Positions 18,476 to 26,431 of a stretch of DNA of 64,000 nucleotides are shown here, one piece after another. Both the position numbers and the translations under genes were made by a program. The stretch is taken from NCBI RefSeq assembly GCF_020165855.1, contig NZ_JAIUFY010000007.1:1-64000 (forward strand). Direction: 5' to 3'. Within the stretch, counting starts at the first letter, position 1. Every line of letters begins with the position of its first letter. Source of the DNA: Celeribacter litoreus. GTDB taxonomy: Bacteria; Pseudomonadota; Alphaproteobacteria; Rhodobacterales; Rhodobacteraceae. Below the pieces are notes generated by a model that saw only the letters and a list, made by a program, of their open reading frames with translations, was not told where the DNA came from and searched no databases.

Positions 18476-19389
18476 GAAAAACCCTATCCGCCGCGCTGCT
18501 CGCGGCGATGGCCGTCGCCACCCCTGCGCTGGCCGAATACCCCGAGAAACCGATCGAAGTCATCGTTGGCTATTCCGCCGGCGGCGGCACCGACGTGATG
18601 GCCCGCACCGTGGCGAAGTTCCTTGAAACCGCGCTCGGCGATGGCGCCGCTGTGGTTGTCAAAAACATGCCCGGCGCAGGGGGCCAGATCGGCTTTACCG
18701 AAGTCGCGAATGCCGATCCGGATGGCTACACGCTCGGCACGTTCAACCTGCCTGCCGCTTTGGCTCTGACCAACGACCGTAATGCCGATTACGACGTGAC
18801 GAGCTACACCTACCTCGCCAACTTCGTCGAAGACCCGAACACCGTTGTCGTGAGCGCAGAGTCCGAATTCGAAACCCTCGACGAACTCTTGGCCGCGGCC
18901 AAAGCCGATCCGGGCGCAATCACCGTGGGTCTGTCGTCTCTCGGCGGCAATGACCACTTCTCCGCGAACATGATCGCCCAGGCATCCGGAGCCGAATTCA
19001 CCCTCGTGCCGTTCAAAGGCGCGTCGATGGCCCGCACCGCTCTGATGGGCAAACACGTTGCCGCAGGCACCATGACCCTCAGCCAAACCGCGTCTTTCCA
19101 GGACGAACGCTCCGCCTTCCGCCCGGACGTGCCGACCGCGAAAGAACTCGGATACGATGCGCAAATGTCGTCGCTCCGTGGTATCGTAGCACCGGCGGGT
19201 CTCGATCCGGAGGTCGAAGCAAAGCTCGAGGCCGCACTGAGCGCAGTGAACGCCATGGAGGAGTTTCAGGCGATGATGGCCGAGCAGGGCAACCCGATTT
19301 CTTTCGTATCGGGTGACGCGTTCGAAGCCGTTGCCGTTCAGCAAGATGGTGTCGCACGGGCAATCTGGGAAGAGACGCCCTGGAAATGA
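18472..19389 (+). CDS. TctC/Bug-family binding protein, copy 2, with internal deletion
   Basis: A 305-residue paralogue of the first TctC in this operon, with a Sec signal (cleavage after LAE region near residue 22) and the same VGYSAGGGTDVMART motif and ETPWK end. Aligning the two copies shows an in-frame loss of 10 residues here: copy 1 reads ASFQEELNVLGVATTERS, this copy ASFQDERS. The missing part is the conserved beta-strand found in Bug proteins before the PDVPT motif. It may bind a different ligand or be non-functional. It overlaps the amidohydrolase stop by 4 bp. Confidence 0.88.
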   Translation: MRKTLSAALLAAMAVATPALAEYPEKPIEVIVGYSAGGGTDVMARTVAKFLETALGDGAAVVVKNMPGAGGQIGFTEVANADPDGYTLGTFNLPAALALTNDRNADYDVTSYTYLANFVEDPNTVVVSAESEFETLDELLAAAKADPGAITVGLSSLGGNDHFSANMIAQASGAEFTLVPFKGASMARTALMGKHVAAGTMTLSQTASFQDERSAFRPDVPTAKELGYDAQMSSLRGIVAPAGLDPEVEAKLEAALSAVNAMEEFQAMMAEQGNPISFVSGDAFEAVAVQQDGVARAIWEETPWK

Positions 19390-19395
19390 TCTTTT

Positions 19396-19422
19396 CCGGC
19401 GTTGCCCCTTCGGGCGCGCCGG
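19396..19422 (+). other. Intercistronic stem-loop before dctP
   Basis: CCGGCG pairs with CGCCGG and encloses a second GCCC-CTTC-GGGC hairpin. It lies just after the second tctC gene with no U-tract, so processing or mRNA stabilisation is more likely than termination. The dctP ribosome site (AGGAGG) follows about 40 nt later. Confidence 0.5.
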
Positions 19423-19471
19423 TCCATACCGCCGAGGAGGAGACCTTCGGCATCTCTAGGAGGATAAACAC

Positions 19472-20446
19472 ATGAATTTCAAAACCATCGCCGCCACCGC
19501 GCTCACGCTGACCCTGCCGCTCGCAGCACAGGCTGACGACTGGACCGCCTACACCTACTCGTCTGTGTCCACCACGTCCGCCGTGAAAGGCATGACCCGC
19601 ATCTCGGAACGCGTCGCTGCGGAAACCGACGGCGAACTCGACATCACCCTGCACCTCGGCAAAACGCTTCAGATCGCATCCGCCGACATCACGCAGGCTG
19701 TCGGTGACGGCATCGTCGATTTCGCAGCAGACTTCTTCTTTTCCGGCAACGTGCCGATCGCACGTATCCTGAACCTGCCGATGCTCATCGAAAACGATGA
19801 AGAGTGGGCCGCTGCCTATGCCGCCATTGAGCCGACGCTCGTCGAGGCCTTCGCAGACCAGAACGTCGTGCTGCTCGGTGGCTACCGCTATCCGGAACAG
19901 ACGATCTTCACCACCTTCCCGGTCAACAGCCTCGCTGATCTCGACGGTCACAAAATCCGCGTGACCTCGCCGGAACAGGGCAAGTTCGTCGAAGAGTTCG
20001 GCGGCGCCGCAATCACCCTGTCGGGCAGCGAAGTGCCGACCTCTCTGGAGCGTGGCGTGATCGAAGGCGTGCTGACCGCAAGCGCCGGTGGTGCGAAGAA
20101 CTGGCACGAGTTCCTGCCCTACAACTACCGTTTCGCGGTGAACTACGGCAACTCGATGATCATCGCCAATGCCGACGCCTTTGACGCGCTCGATCCGGAA
20201 GTGCAGGAAACGCTCCGCGCCATCGTCGCAGAAGAAGGTCCGGCCACAACGGCGGCGTTCCTCGTGGACGAAGACGCACAAAAAGCGTCGCAATCCGCAG
20301 CGGGTATGACCCTCACCGATGCTGCCGAAGGCGATGTAGACATGGCCGCTGAAAAGCTCGCTCCGTTCTGGGCAAGCTGGGCGGAAGAAAATGGCCCCGA
20401 GTATGTCGAGGCCCTGAAGGTAGTCCGCGATGCAATCGGAAAATAA
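19472..20446 (+). CDS. TRAP transporter substrate-binding protein (DctP family)
   Basis: A 324-residue periplasmic protein with a Sec signal (ALTLTLPLAAQA, cleavage near residue 22). The DctP-type core includes RVTSPEQGKFVEEFGG (domain-crossing region near 165) and LERGVIEGVLTASAGG. AGGAGGATAA upstream is a strong ribosome site. It overlaps the dctQ gene by 17 bp. It delivers an organic acid to the DctQM membrane part, giving the operon a second, independent carboxylate uptake system besides TctABC. Confidence 0.92.
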   Translation: MNFKTIAATALTLTLPLAAQADDWTAYTYSSVSTTSAVKGMTRISERVAAETDGELDITLHLGKTLQIASADITQAVGDGIVDFAADFFFSGNVPIARILNLPMLIENDEEWAAAYAAIEPTLVEAFADQNVVLLGGYRYPEQTIFTTFPVNSLADLDGHKIRVTSPEQGKFVEEFGGAAITLSGSEVPTSLERGVIEGVLTASAGGAKNWHEFLPYNYRFAVNYGNSMIIANADAFDALDPEVQETLRAIVAEEGPATTAAFLVDEDAQKASQSAAGMTLTDAAEGDVDMAAEKLAPFWASWAEENGPEYVEALKVVRDAIGK

Positions 20447-20966
20447 TCCAAACTTTGAAGAACAGAAGGGGCCGGCAACAGCCGGTCCCGTTTTCGACGT
20501 TGCCGAACGCACCACACAGGTTGTGACCGGTGTCGTTCTGGCCGCCCTCGTGATCATGGTCTGCACCGAAGCGTTCCTGCGCGGGGCATTCAACTACTCA
20601 CTGGGCTTCGTCGAAGAACTGACCGGCTACTCCGTCGTGCTGCTGACCTTCCTCGGCGCGGCACAGGCACTCCGTCACGGGGCCCTGTTTCGGGTGCATT
20701 TCCTGTTCGACATCCTGTCGCCCAATGCACAACGCTGGATCACACGCATCTTCGTTGTGATGGCGCTTGTGGTTTGTGCGATCCTCGCATGGAAAACCAA
20801 AGACCTGATGCTCTCGTCCTTCTCGCGCGGCAAATTTGCCCCGACGGTCCTGCGCACGCCGCTGTGGATTCCGCAGATGGTGCTCCCGCTGGGCTTTACC
20901 GTCATCGGTATCTTCCTGGTCGAGAAACTCATCCTGACCTTCCAAAAATCCAAAGAAAGCCTCTGA
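20430..20966 (+). CDS. TRAP transporter small permease (DctQ family)
   Basis: A 178-residue protein with four hydrophobic helices and the DctQ motif EELTGYSVVLLTFLGAAQALR near residues 51-71. A 25-residue polar N-terminus (ENNPNFEEQKGPATAGP) precedes the first helix. It begins 17 bp inside the end of dctP in another frame and ends 1 bp before dctM, so the three genes are coupled. It stabilises the binding protein-permease complex in the inner membrane. Confidence 0.9.
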   Translation: MQSENNPNFEEQKGPATAGPVFDVAERTTQVVTGVVLAALVIMVCTEAFLRGAFNYSLGFVEELTGYSVVLLTFLGAAQALRHGALFRVHFLFDILSPNAQRWITRIFVVMALVVCAILAWKTKDLMLSSFSRGKFAPTVLRTPLWIPQMVLPLGFTVIGIFLVEKLILTFQKSKESL

Positions 20967-20967
20967 C

Positions 20968-22260
20968 ATGGAAGCGATACTTGCCTTTGGCGTTCTGATC
21001 GGCCTCATCCTCGGGGGCATGTGGGTCCAATTCACCGTCGCGAGTGCGGGCCTCTTCTACCTTTGGATGCTCAAAGGGTTTGCTGGCTGGAAGGCACTTG
21101 GCCTCGTCAGCTGGGGCGCCGCCAACAGCTTTACCCTCGCGGCGATCCCGCTCTTCGTGCTGATGGCAGAAATCCTCCTCGGATCCGGCCTCGCCTCCCG
21201 CCTTTATAACGGCGTCGCGCCCTTTATGCGGCGTTTGCCAGGTGGACTGTTGCACACCAACATCGTCGGCAGCGGCATCTTCGCCGCGATCTCGGGCGGT
21301 AGCGCCCCGACCGCCGCAGCGATGTCCACCGTCTCTCTCCCCGAACTGAGCGGCCGCGGCTATAACCGCCGTCTCGTCGCCGGATCGCTGGCCGCTGGCG
21401 GCACGCTGGGCATCCTGATCCCGCCGTCGATCACCATGATCATCTACGCCACCTTTACCGAGACCTCGATCGCGCGCCTCTTCGCCGCCGGTCTGATCCC
21501 GGGTATCGTGCTGGCGCTGCTCTACATGGGCTTCATCATGATCCGCGCCGTAATCAACCCGTCGCTCGCCCCCAAGAGCGAGACCCGCGCAACGCCTGCC
21601 GTGCTGGCGCGGTCGCTCCTCGACATCCTGCCATTCGTTCTGCTGATCTTCATCGTTCTTGGCAGCATCTATGGCGGCTTTGCCACCCCGACCGAAGCGG
21701 GCGCCGTCGGCACCGTGGGCGCGATCATCATCTCCGCGATCTATGGCAAACTGAGCCTCGGCCTCATCACCGAAGCGCTCAAGCGCACGGCGGTCATGAG
21801 CGGCAACATCCTCTTCGTGGTCTTCACCTCGATGATTTTCGCCTATGCAACGGCCCTCTCGGGCGTCGGCGAAGATCTCGTCGCGAAACTCGAAAGCGCG
21901 GAAGTCTCCAAAGTCACCTTCCTCCTGATCATCATGGTGGTCTTCGCGATCCTCGGCTGTTTCATGGAAGGCCTCGGCATGATCGCGATCATCGTGCCCG
22001 TGATCTTCCCTGCGCTTCTGGCGCTCGGGGTCGATCCGATCTGGTTCGGTGTCTTCGTGGTGATCCTCGTGGAACTGGGGCAGCTCACACCACCCTTGGG
22101 CGTGATCCTCTTCGTGGTGGCGAGTTCGTCGGATAAGGTCTCTGTCGAAGACGTCATTCTCGGCACGATGCCCTTCTTCGTCATCATCCTGATCTTTATG
22201 CTCCTGATGATCGCGTTCCCGCAAATCACCCTGTTCCTGCCGGAGGTCACATTCGGATGA
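20968..22260 (+). CDS. TRAP transporter large permease (DctM family)
   Basis: A 430-residue membrane protein with about twelve hydrophobic segments. SGGSAPTAAAMSTVSLPEL (about 108-126) and GGTLGILIPPSITMIIYA (about 144-161) are DctM hallmarks, and the C-terminal half repeats the pattern (ELGQLTPPLGVILFVVAS). It uses the sodium gradient to import the DctP ligand. It overlaps the SMP-30 gene by 4 bp at its end. Confidence 0.93.
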   Translation: MEAILAFGVLIGLILGGMWVQFTVASAGLFYLWMLKGFAGWKALGLVSWGAANSFTLAAIPLFVLMAEILLGSGLASRLYNGVAPFMRRLPGGLLHTNIVGSGIFAAISGGSAPTAAAMSTVSLPELSGRGYNRRLVAGSLAAGGTLGILIPPSITMIIYATFTETSIARLFAAGLIPGIVLALLYMGFIMIRAVINPSLAPKSETRATPAVLARSLLDILPFVLLIFIVLGSIYGGFATPTEAGAVGTVGAIIISAIYGKLSLGLITEALKRTAVMSGNILFVVFTSMIFAYATALSGVGEDLVAKLESAEVSKVTFLLIIMVVFAILGCFMEGLGMIAIIVPVIFPALLALGVDPIWFGVFVVILVELGQLTPPLGVILFVVASSSDKVSVEDVILGTMPFFVIILIFMLLMIAFPQITLFLPEVTFG

Positions 22261-23210
22261 CGACCCACACCTACCCTGCCCCCGAACCGGTGGTCCTCGA
22301 TGCAGAGGTGTTCACCGAACTGCCGACCGCGCTGCGGCGCACGGGCGTGTCGTCCTACTGGGCGGACAAGAACCGTGGCGGTGAAGCGGTGGACAGCTTT
22401 GTCGAAGGGCCGTCCTTTGACCGCGCGGGCAATCTCTACTTCGTCGATATCCCCTTCGGTCGCGTGTTTCGCGCGACGCCGGAGGGTGTCGTCAGCCAGA
22501 TTGCCGAATACGAGGGACAGCCCAACGGGTTGAAAATCCACCGTGACGGGCGGATCTTCCTCGCGGATTATCAGAATGGCATCATGCTCCTCGACCCGGA
22601 GAGCGGAGCGGTCACACCCGCCCTCGCCGATTGCGACACGGAAGGGTTCAAGGGCTGCAACGACCTGCACTTCGGTCGTGACGGCACGTTGTTCTTCACC
22701 GATCAGGGTCAAACCGGCCTCCACGATCCGACCGGCCGCGTCTACCGCTGGAACGAAGGCACCGGACGCCTCGATTGCCTGATCGACACCGCGCCGAGCC
22801 CGAATGGTCTCGTGCTCGATCTCGCGGAGCGTGTGCTGTTTCTCGCCGTGACCCGCGCCAATGCGGTGTGGCGTCTGATCCTGTCCCCGAGCGGACGGGT
22901 CAACAAAGCGGGGCTGTTCATTCAGTTCTCCGGCGGTCGCGCGGGACCCGATGGACTCGCGCTCACGGCGCAGGGCGGTGTCGTGGTCTGTCAAACCGGC
23001 ATGGGCCTCGTCTGGGTGCACAACGCGCTCGGTCAGCCGATTGCCGTCGTCCGTTCTCCGCGCGGTCTCGGCACGACCAACTGCGCCTTCGGCGGACCGG
23101 ACGGACGCAGCCTCTTTATCACCGAATCCGACAGCGGCTCTATCCTCAAGGTCGATTTCCCGCCCGAACTCGGCATCTCCGGCGCGCCGATGTTCTCACA
23201 GGCAGACTGA
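22257..23210 (+). CDS. SMP-30/gluconolactonase family lactonase
   Basis: A 317-residue six-bladed beta-propeller. Repeated blade motifs DRAGNLYFVDIPFGRVFR, FKGCNDLHFGRDGTLFFTD and SPNGLVLDLAERVLF carry the Asn and Asp ligands of the central metal. Family members hydrolyse sugar-acid lactones. It is last in the LysR-linked operon, overlapping dctM, and joins the amidohydrolase as a second lactonase candidate. A hairpin overlapping the convergent downstream gene ends the operon. Confidence 0.88.
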   Translation: MTTHTYPAPEPVVLDAEVFTELPTALRRTGVSSYWADKNRGGEAVDSFVEGPSFDRAGNLYFVDIPFGRVFRATPEGVVSQIAEYEGQPNGLKIHRDGRIFLADYQNGIMLLDPESGAVTPALADCDTEGFKGCNDLHFGRDGTLFFTDQGQTGLHDPTGRVYRWNEGTGRLDCLIDTAPSPNGLVLDLAERVLFLAVTRANAVWRLILSPSGRVNKAGLFIQFSGGRAGPDGLALTAQGGVVVCQTGMGLVWVHNALGQPIAVVRSPRGLGTTNCAFGGPDGRSLFITESDSGSILKVDFPPELGISGAPMFSQAD

Positions 23211-23216
23211 TATACC

Positions 23217-23245
23217 GACGACCGACGCATCCCGTGTCGGTCGTC
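23217..23245. terminator. Hairpin between convergent SMP-30 and nucleotidyltransferase genes
   Basis: GACGACCGAC and GTCGGTCGTC form a perfect 10-bp stem with a 9-nt loop, starting 6 bp after the lactonase stop and overlapping the stop codon of the opposite gene. There is no T-run on either side, so it may act as a hairpin barrier or as a weak bidirectional terminator. Confidence 0.55.
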
Positions 23246-24263
23246 AGACCACCCCGCGCAACGTCTCTGCCACCTCCGGCAGGAGCGCGAGACTGGCCTC
23301 AATCCGCGCGCGCCAACGGGGACCCTGGGCCAGCGCGTCGTCATAAGCCTCGGCGAGATCGTCGGGCCGATCCGCCGCCAGAACCTCAATCAAAAACGCC
23401 GCCTGCGCGCGGTCTTTGCGGGACTTCGCCTGATCTTCGCCCCCACGCCGCCGATCCGCGACGATGAGTTTGTGGATCGCAAACCGTTCCGGCCGCGGGA
23501 TTTGCACCAGGATACCGGACCGATAGAGCGCCACCGCGGGGATCGGTTCTGCAATCAGGTAGTTCAGGTAATTAAGCCCCTGCGCACTCACCCCGAGCGC
23601 GGGCAGAGGTTTCACCGTCTCGTCCCCAAACGCGGGCGTCAGGAATTCGACCAGAGCCTCCCCGCTCGCCTGCCGCCACCGCCATACCTGCCGCGTGCCG
23701 ACACTCGGGACCGGATCGAATTTCAGCGCCTGAAGGATCGTGTCCGGCGCTTCTTCCACCTGATCGCCGAGGGCGACGGACAGGCGTTCGAAACTCGCAA
23801 AGTCGATGTCGCCCGTCTGAGCCAACTCTTCGCTGTCGAACCGCACGCCAAGCTCACCCTGATACAGCCCATAGGCCCCCGTCCCGATCAGCGTCCCGCC
23901 GAGACGAAACACCCCTGCCCGTGCAAAGGCGGACAACAACGCGCCGGTGTCACGGTCTAGCGCCATGAACCCTTCGGCCCGCAATACGCGCGACAGGCGG
24001 GCCATCGTCTTGCGGCGGCCCTCGCTCTCGGCCTTGAGCGCAACGGCATTCTCGATCCGCGACCGCAATTCCGGCGTCGCCTCCCCGAGATAGCGGCTCC
24101 GCATCGTCGTCCCGATCCGGAACTTGTCATAGAGATACACCCGCCCGCCGCGCTGCCGCTCTTCGATAGAGCCAACGATTTCAGACGCGGCTTCATCAAG
24201 GTGAAGGCGTTTCAAATCCTGATAGGCCACCTGCGCGGCGCGGGAGTGGGATGTGACGGTCAT
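23244..24263 (-). CDS. GSU2403-type nucleotidyltransferase-fold protein
   Basis: A 339-residue protein. The nucleotidyltransferase core is at LGGTLIGTGAYGLYQGELG (about 140-158) followed by TGDIDFASF (about 170), which has the DxD metal pair. The N-terminal 130 residues are helical and charged, and the C-terminus ends in a helical region. This resembles the family of Pfam NTP_transf_8 proteins of unknown role. It stands alone, and two 32-bp direct repeats lie directly upstream. A role in defence or RNA modification is possible but nothing here proves it. Confidence 0.75.
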   Translation of the reverse strand: MTVTSHSRAAQVAYQDLKRLHLDEAASEIVGSIEERQRGGRVYLYDKFRIGTTMRSRYLGEATPELRSRIENAVALKAESEGRRKTMARLSRVLRAEGFMALDRDTGALLSAFARAGVFRLGGTLIGTGAYGLYQGELGVRFDSEELAQTGDIDFASFERLSVALGDQVEEAPDTILQALKFDPVPSVGTRQVWRWRQASGEALVEFLTPAFGDETVKPLPALGVSAQGLNYLNYLIAEPIPAVALYRSGILVQIPRPERFAIHKLIVADRRRGGEDQAKSRKDRAQAAFLIEVLAADRPDDLAEAYDDALAQGPRWRARIEASLALLPEVAETLRGVV

Positions 24264-24275
24264 TATCGCTCTGAC

Positions 24276-24344
24276 ATGTGTGCAGCAAAAATATTACTGA
24301 TGCACATAACTGATGTGTGCAGCAAAATCAAGAATGATGCACAT
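24276..24344. repeat. Two 32-bp direct repeats with internal dyad symmetry
   Basis: Copies at 24276-24307 and 24313-24344 share their first 15 bases (ATGTGTGCAGCAAAA) and last 10 bases (TGATGCACAT), differing only in the middle. The period is 37 bp. Each unit is itself an imperfect inverted repeat (ATGTGTGCA against TGCACAT). They begin 13 bp upstream of the nucleotidyltransferase start, so they would overlap its promoter or leader and could be an operator pair. Confidence 0.8.
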
Positions 24345-24494
24345 GTCCACTCAGCGGCCCGCGACCAAGGCGTCGGACGGAAGACGGAGATTCGGACTAC
24401 GGGGTGCTGTTGAAGATCAAACGCGCCCAGCAACGTGCATTCAAATATCGCACCAAAGTTCGCTTAAAATTATAAAAATATCGAATAAGAATAC

Positions 24495-24530
24495 AAAAAC
24501 GGGGCCGCATTTCGCCGCCCCGCTTTTCGT
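24495..24530 (-). terminator. Rho-independent terminator of the DoxX/VOC operon
   Basis: On the minus strand the VOC gene stop is followed within 15 bp by CGGGGC, a short loop region GGCGAAATGC and GCCCCG, then TTTTTG. The stem and T-run fit an intrinsic terminator. The stretch between it and the nucleotidyltransferase gene (24345-24494) contains no gene I can support. Confidence 0.75.
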
Positions 24531-24539
24531 TTTCACGCC

Positions 24540-25406
24540 TTAGACGAACCGGATGCGTGTGCCCCAGTCGTCCTCGTAGAACATCGGCTCTCCGCCGTCG
24601 CGGCGGATGAGTTCGACGTAGTCGAGACCCGCGTCGCGGTCGGAACGGCGGCCGGATCGGGCGCTGAGCCATTCGTTGACGGCGATGTGGTGGTGATAGC
24701 CGCCTGTGGACAGGAACACCGCATCCCGACGCGTGCTCACCGCATCGAACCCGAGCGCATCGCTCCACCATTTGCCGGCACGCGTCGCGTTGCCGACCTT
24801 CAGGTGCACGTGGCCGATGCTCGTGCCCACCGGCGCGCCGGTCCAGCGCGGCGGCAAGAGACCGAGGGTGCCCATGATGCCATCGACATCCAAAGCAAAG
24901 GTGCCCATCTGCACCTCCCCCGCAACCCATTGCCAGGTCTCTTCCGGTTTGTCGGCGTAGATCTCCACACCGTTGCCTTCGGGATCGGTGAGATAAATCG
25001 CCTCGCTCACACGGTGATCAGCGGTGCCGGTGACGGGCAGTTGCTCCGCAATGGCCATAGAGATCCACTGCGCGAGCGCCTCACGCGACGGCAGCAAAAA
25101 CGCGGTGTGGAACAGGCCGGACTCGCGCTGACCGGGGAGGCGAAGCCCCTCTTCCTGCGTCAGACCGAGGAGACGTTGCCCGGCAACACCGAGCCAGATG
25201 GTCGATCCCTCACGGCTCACCTCTTTGAGGCCAACAGCCTTTTGATACCACGCAGACAGTGCCTCGGCGTCCTGCGCCTTGAGCCCCACCGCGCCCACAT
25301 GGATCGGCGCGGAGTGCGGGAGGGCGTTGGCCGCATGCGCGACCAACGGCAGGGTGGACGCGAATGCCGCGGCCCCTGCCCCTTTCAAAAGAGTTCTTCG
25401 TTTCAT
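24540..25406 (-). CDS. Exported VOC/glyoxalase-fold protein
   Basis: A 288-residue protein with a Tat-like signal (MKRRTLLKGAGAAAFASTLP, cleavage after AHA near 26). The mature part holds paired VOC modules: HVGAVGLKAQDAEALSAWYQKAVGL near 37 and GHVHLKVGNATRAGKWWSDALGF near 195, with DPEGNGVEIYAD near 147. His and Glu positions suit a catechol 2,3-dioxygenase or glyoxalase fold, yet those enzymes are normally cytoplasmic, so periplasmic export is unusual. It starts on the last base of the doxX stop (TGATG), forming a two-gene operon. Confidence 0.78.
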   Translation of the reverse strand: MKRRTLLKGAGAAAFASTLPLVAHAANALPHSAPIHVGAVGLKAQDAEALSAWYQKAVGLKEVSREGSTIWLGVAGQRLLGLTQEEGLRLPGQRESGLFHTAFLLPSREALAQWISMAIAEQLPVTGTADHRVSEAIYLTDPEGNGVEIYADKPEETWQWVAGEVQMGTFALDVDGIMGTLGLLPPRWTGAPVGTSIGHVHLKVGNATRAGKWWSDALGFDAVSTRRDAVFLSTGGYHHHIAVNEWLSARSGRRSDRDAGLDYVELIRRDGGEPMFYEDDWGTRIRFV

Positions 25407-25852
25407 CACAGCTCTTTCTTGATCAGCCGATCCAGCGAGAAACGGCCGCCACCTTTGGTCACAAAGCTCAGCGTCACGGCGGACCAGATGAGCGAAAGTT
25501 CAGCGCCCTTATAGCCCTGATCGAGCTTGATCCAGTGGAAGTAAATGGTGACCAGCAGGATCACCGTGGTTCCAGCGGCAGCAAGACGCGTCAGAAGACC
25601 AAGCGCGAGGAGCAAGCCGCCCCCGAATTCAGTCACAGAGAGAAGGATGGACCAGAACCAGCCCGGAGCAAAGCCCATGCCCGCCACCATATCGGCGGCG
25701 CCGGTCGGGTTTTGAATTTTCGGCCAGCCGTGGGCCATGAGCGCCACGCCACAGATGACACGCAACCAAAGCTGCGCGAGGGGCGCGGTGGCGGCGTAGA
25801 CGGGAGCGAGAGCAGGAATAAAGAGAGCGGTGCGGTCGGTTTCGTTAGACAT
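25406..25852 (-). CDS. DoxX family membrane protein
   Basis: A 148-residue protein with four hydrophobic helices and the DoxX pattern LRVICGVALMAHGWPKI near residue 33, GAADMVAGMGFAPGWFW, and FGGGLLLALGLLTRLAA. The start at 25852 has GGAGA 8 nt upstream; an in-frame start at 25879 lacks one. DoxX proteins are membrane partners of redox enzymes or thiosulfate and thiol systems. Coupling to an exported VOC protein suggests the two work together at the periplasmic face. Confidence 0.85.
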   Translation of the reverse strand: MSNETDRTALFIPALAPVYAATAPLAQLWLRVICGVALMAHGWPKIQNPTGAADMVAGMGFAPGWFWSILLSVTEFGGGLLLALGLLTRLAAAGTTVILLVTIYFHWIKLDQGYKGAELSLIWSAVTLSFVTKGGGRFSLDRLIKKEL

Positions 25853-25935
25853 AAGTGTATCTCCATAGGGTGCGTTCACCGGAACGGCGACGCGTAAAGT
25901 CAGGCGCGGAATGCGCGACGATGTGGGAATGGAGA

Positions 25936-26241
25936 TCAGGCTCTCGGAGGTCGGAAATCCGGCGGCACAATCCGGTCTGCGAGATCAAGTTCGCTCAGAG
26001 ACAGGGCAAGTTTGTCCCCCGCATCGCGAGGGGTCATCGGGTCCTGCGCGGCTGTGATCGTGCAGGTGAAACAGGGTTTCTCCGCAGGCGCGTGCACGTG
26101 GACCGCGGCGCCGGGCGCATAACACACGTCTTCGATGACCACTGTGCTCGGGCACGTGCTCCCCTGCGCCGCCGAGGCGGGCAGAAGCGCGGACATCAGG
26201 ATGGCCGCAGCAGACAGACAAAGAAGAAGGTAACGCAGCAT
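25936..26241 (-). CDS. Small secreted cysteine-containing protein, unknown function
   Basis: A 101-residue protein with a clear Sec signal (LLLCLSAAAILMSALLPASA, cleavage near residue 25). The mature part is about 76 residues with four cysteines (CPSTV, VCYAP, PCFTC), so two disulfides are possible. GAGGAG upstream is a good ribosome site. I do not recognise the family. It lies 83 bp upstream of doxX on the same strand and might share its transcript, which would place it with the periplasmic VOC protein. Confidence 0.6.
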   Translation of the reverse strand: MLRYLLLCLSAAAILMSALLPASAAQGSTCPSTVVIEDVCYAPGAAVHVHAPAEKPCFTCTITAAQDPMTPRDAGDKLALSLSELDLADRIVPPDFRPPRA

Positions 26242-26431
26242 CCGCGCTCCTCGGTGGTAACTTGCTTCTGGTCTTGTAGCCCCGCCGGAATTTCGATCGC
26301 AAGTTTACCTCGCGTCGGTCACGCAGATGTTATGAGATGAAACGAAGCCCGCCCGACAATGCGTTTTGCCGGATCGAGCCGCCGTGCAGTAGGCTCCGAT
26401 CAACGGACGCGATTTTGAGGAAAGGCCAGCC

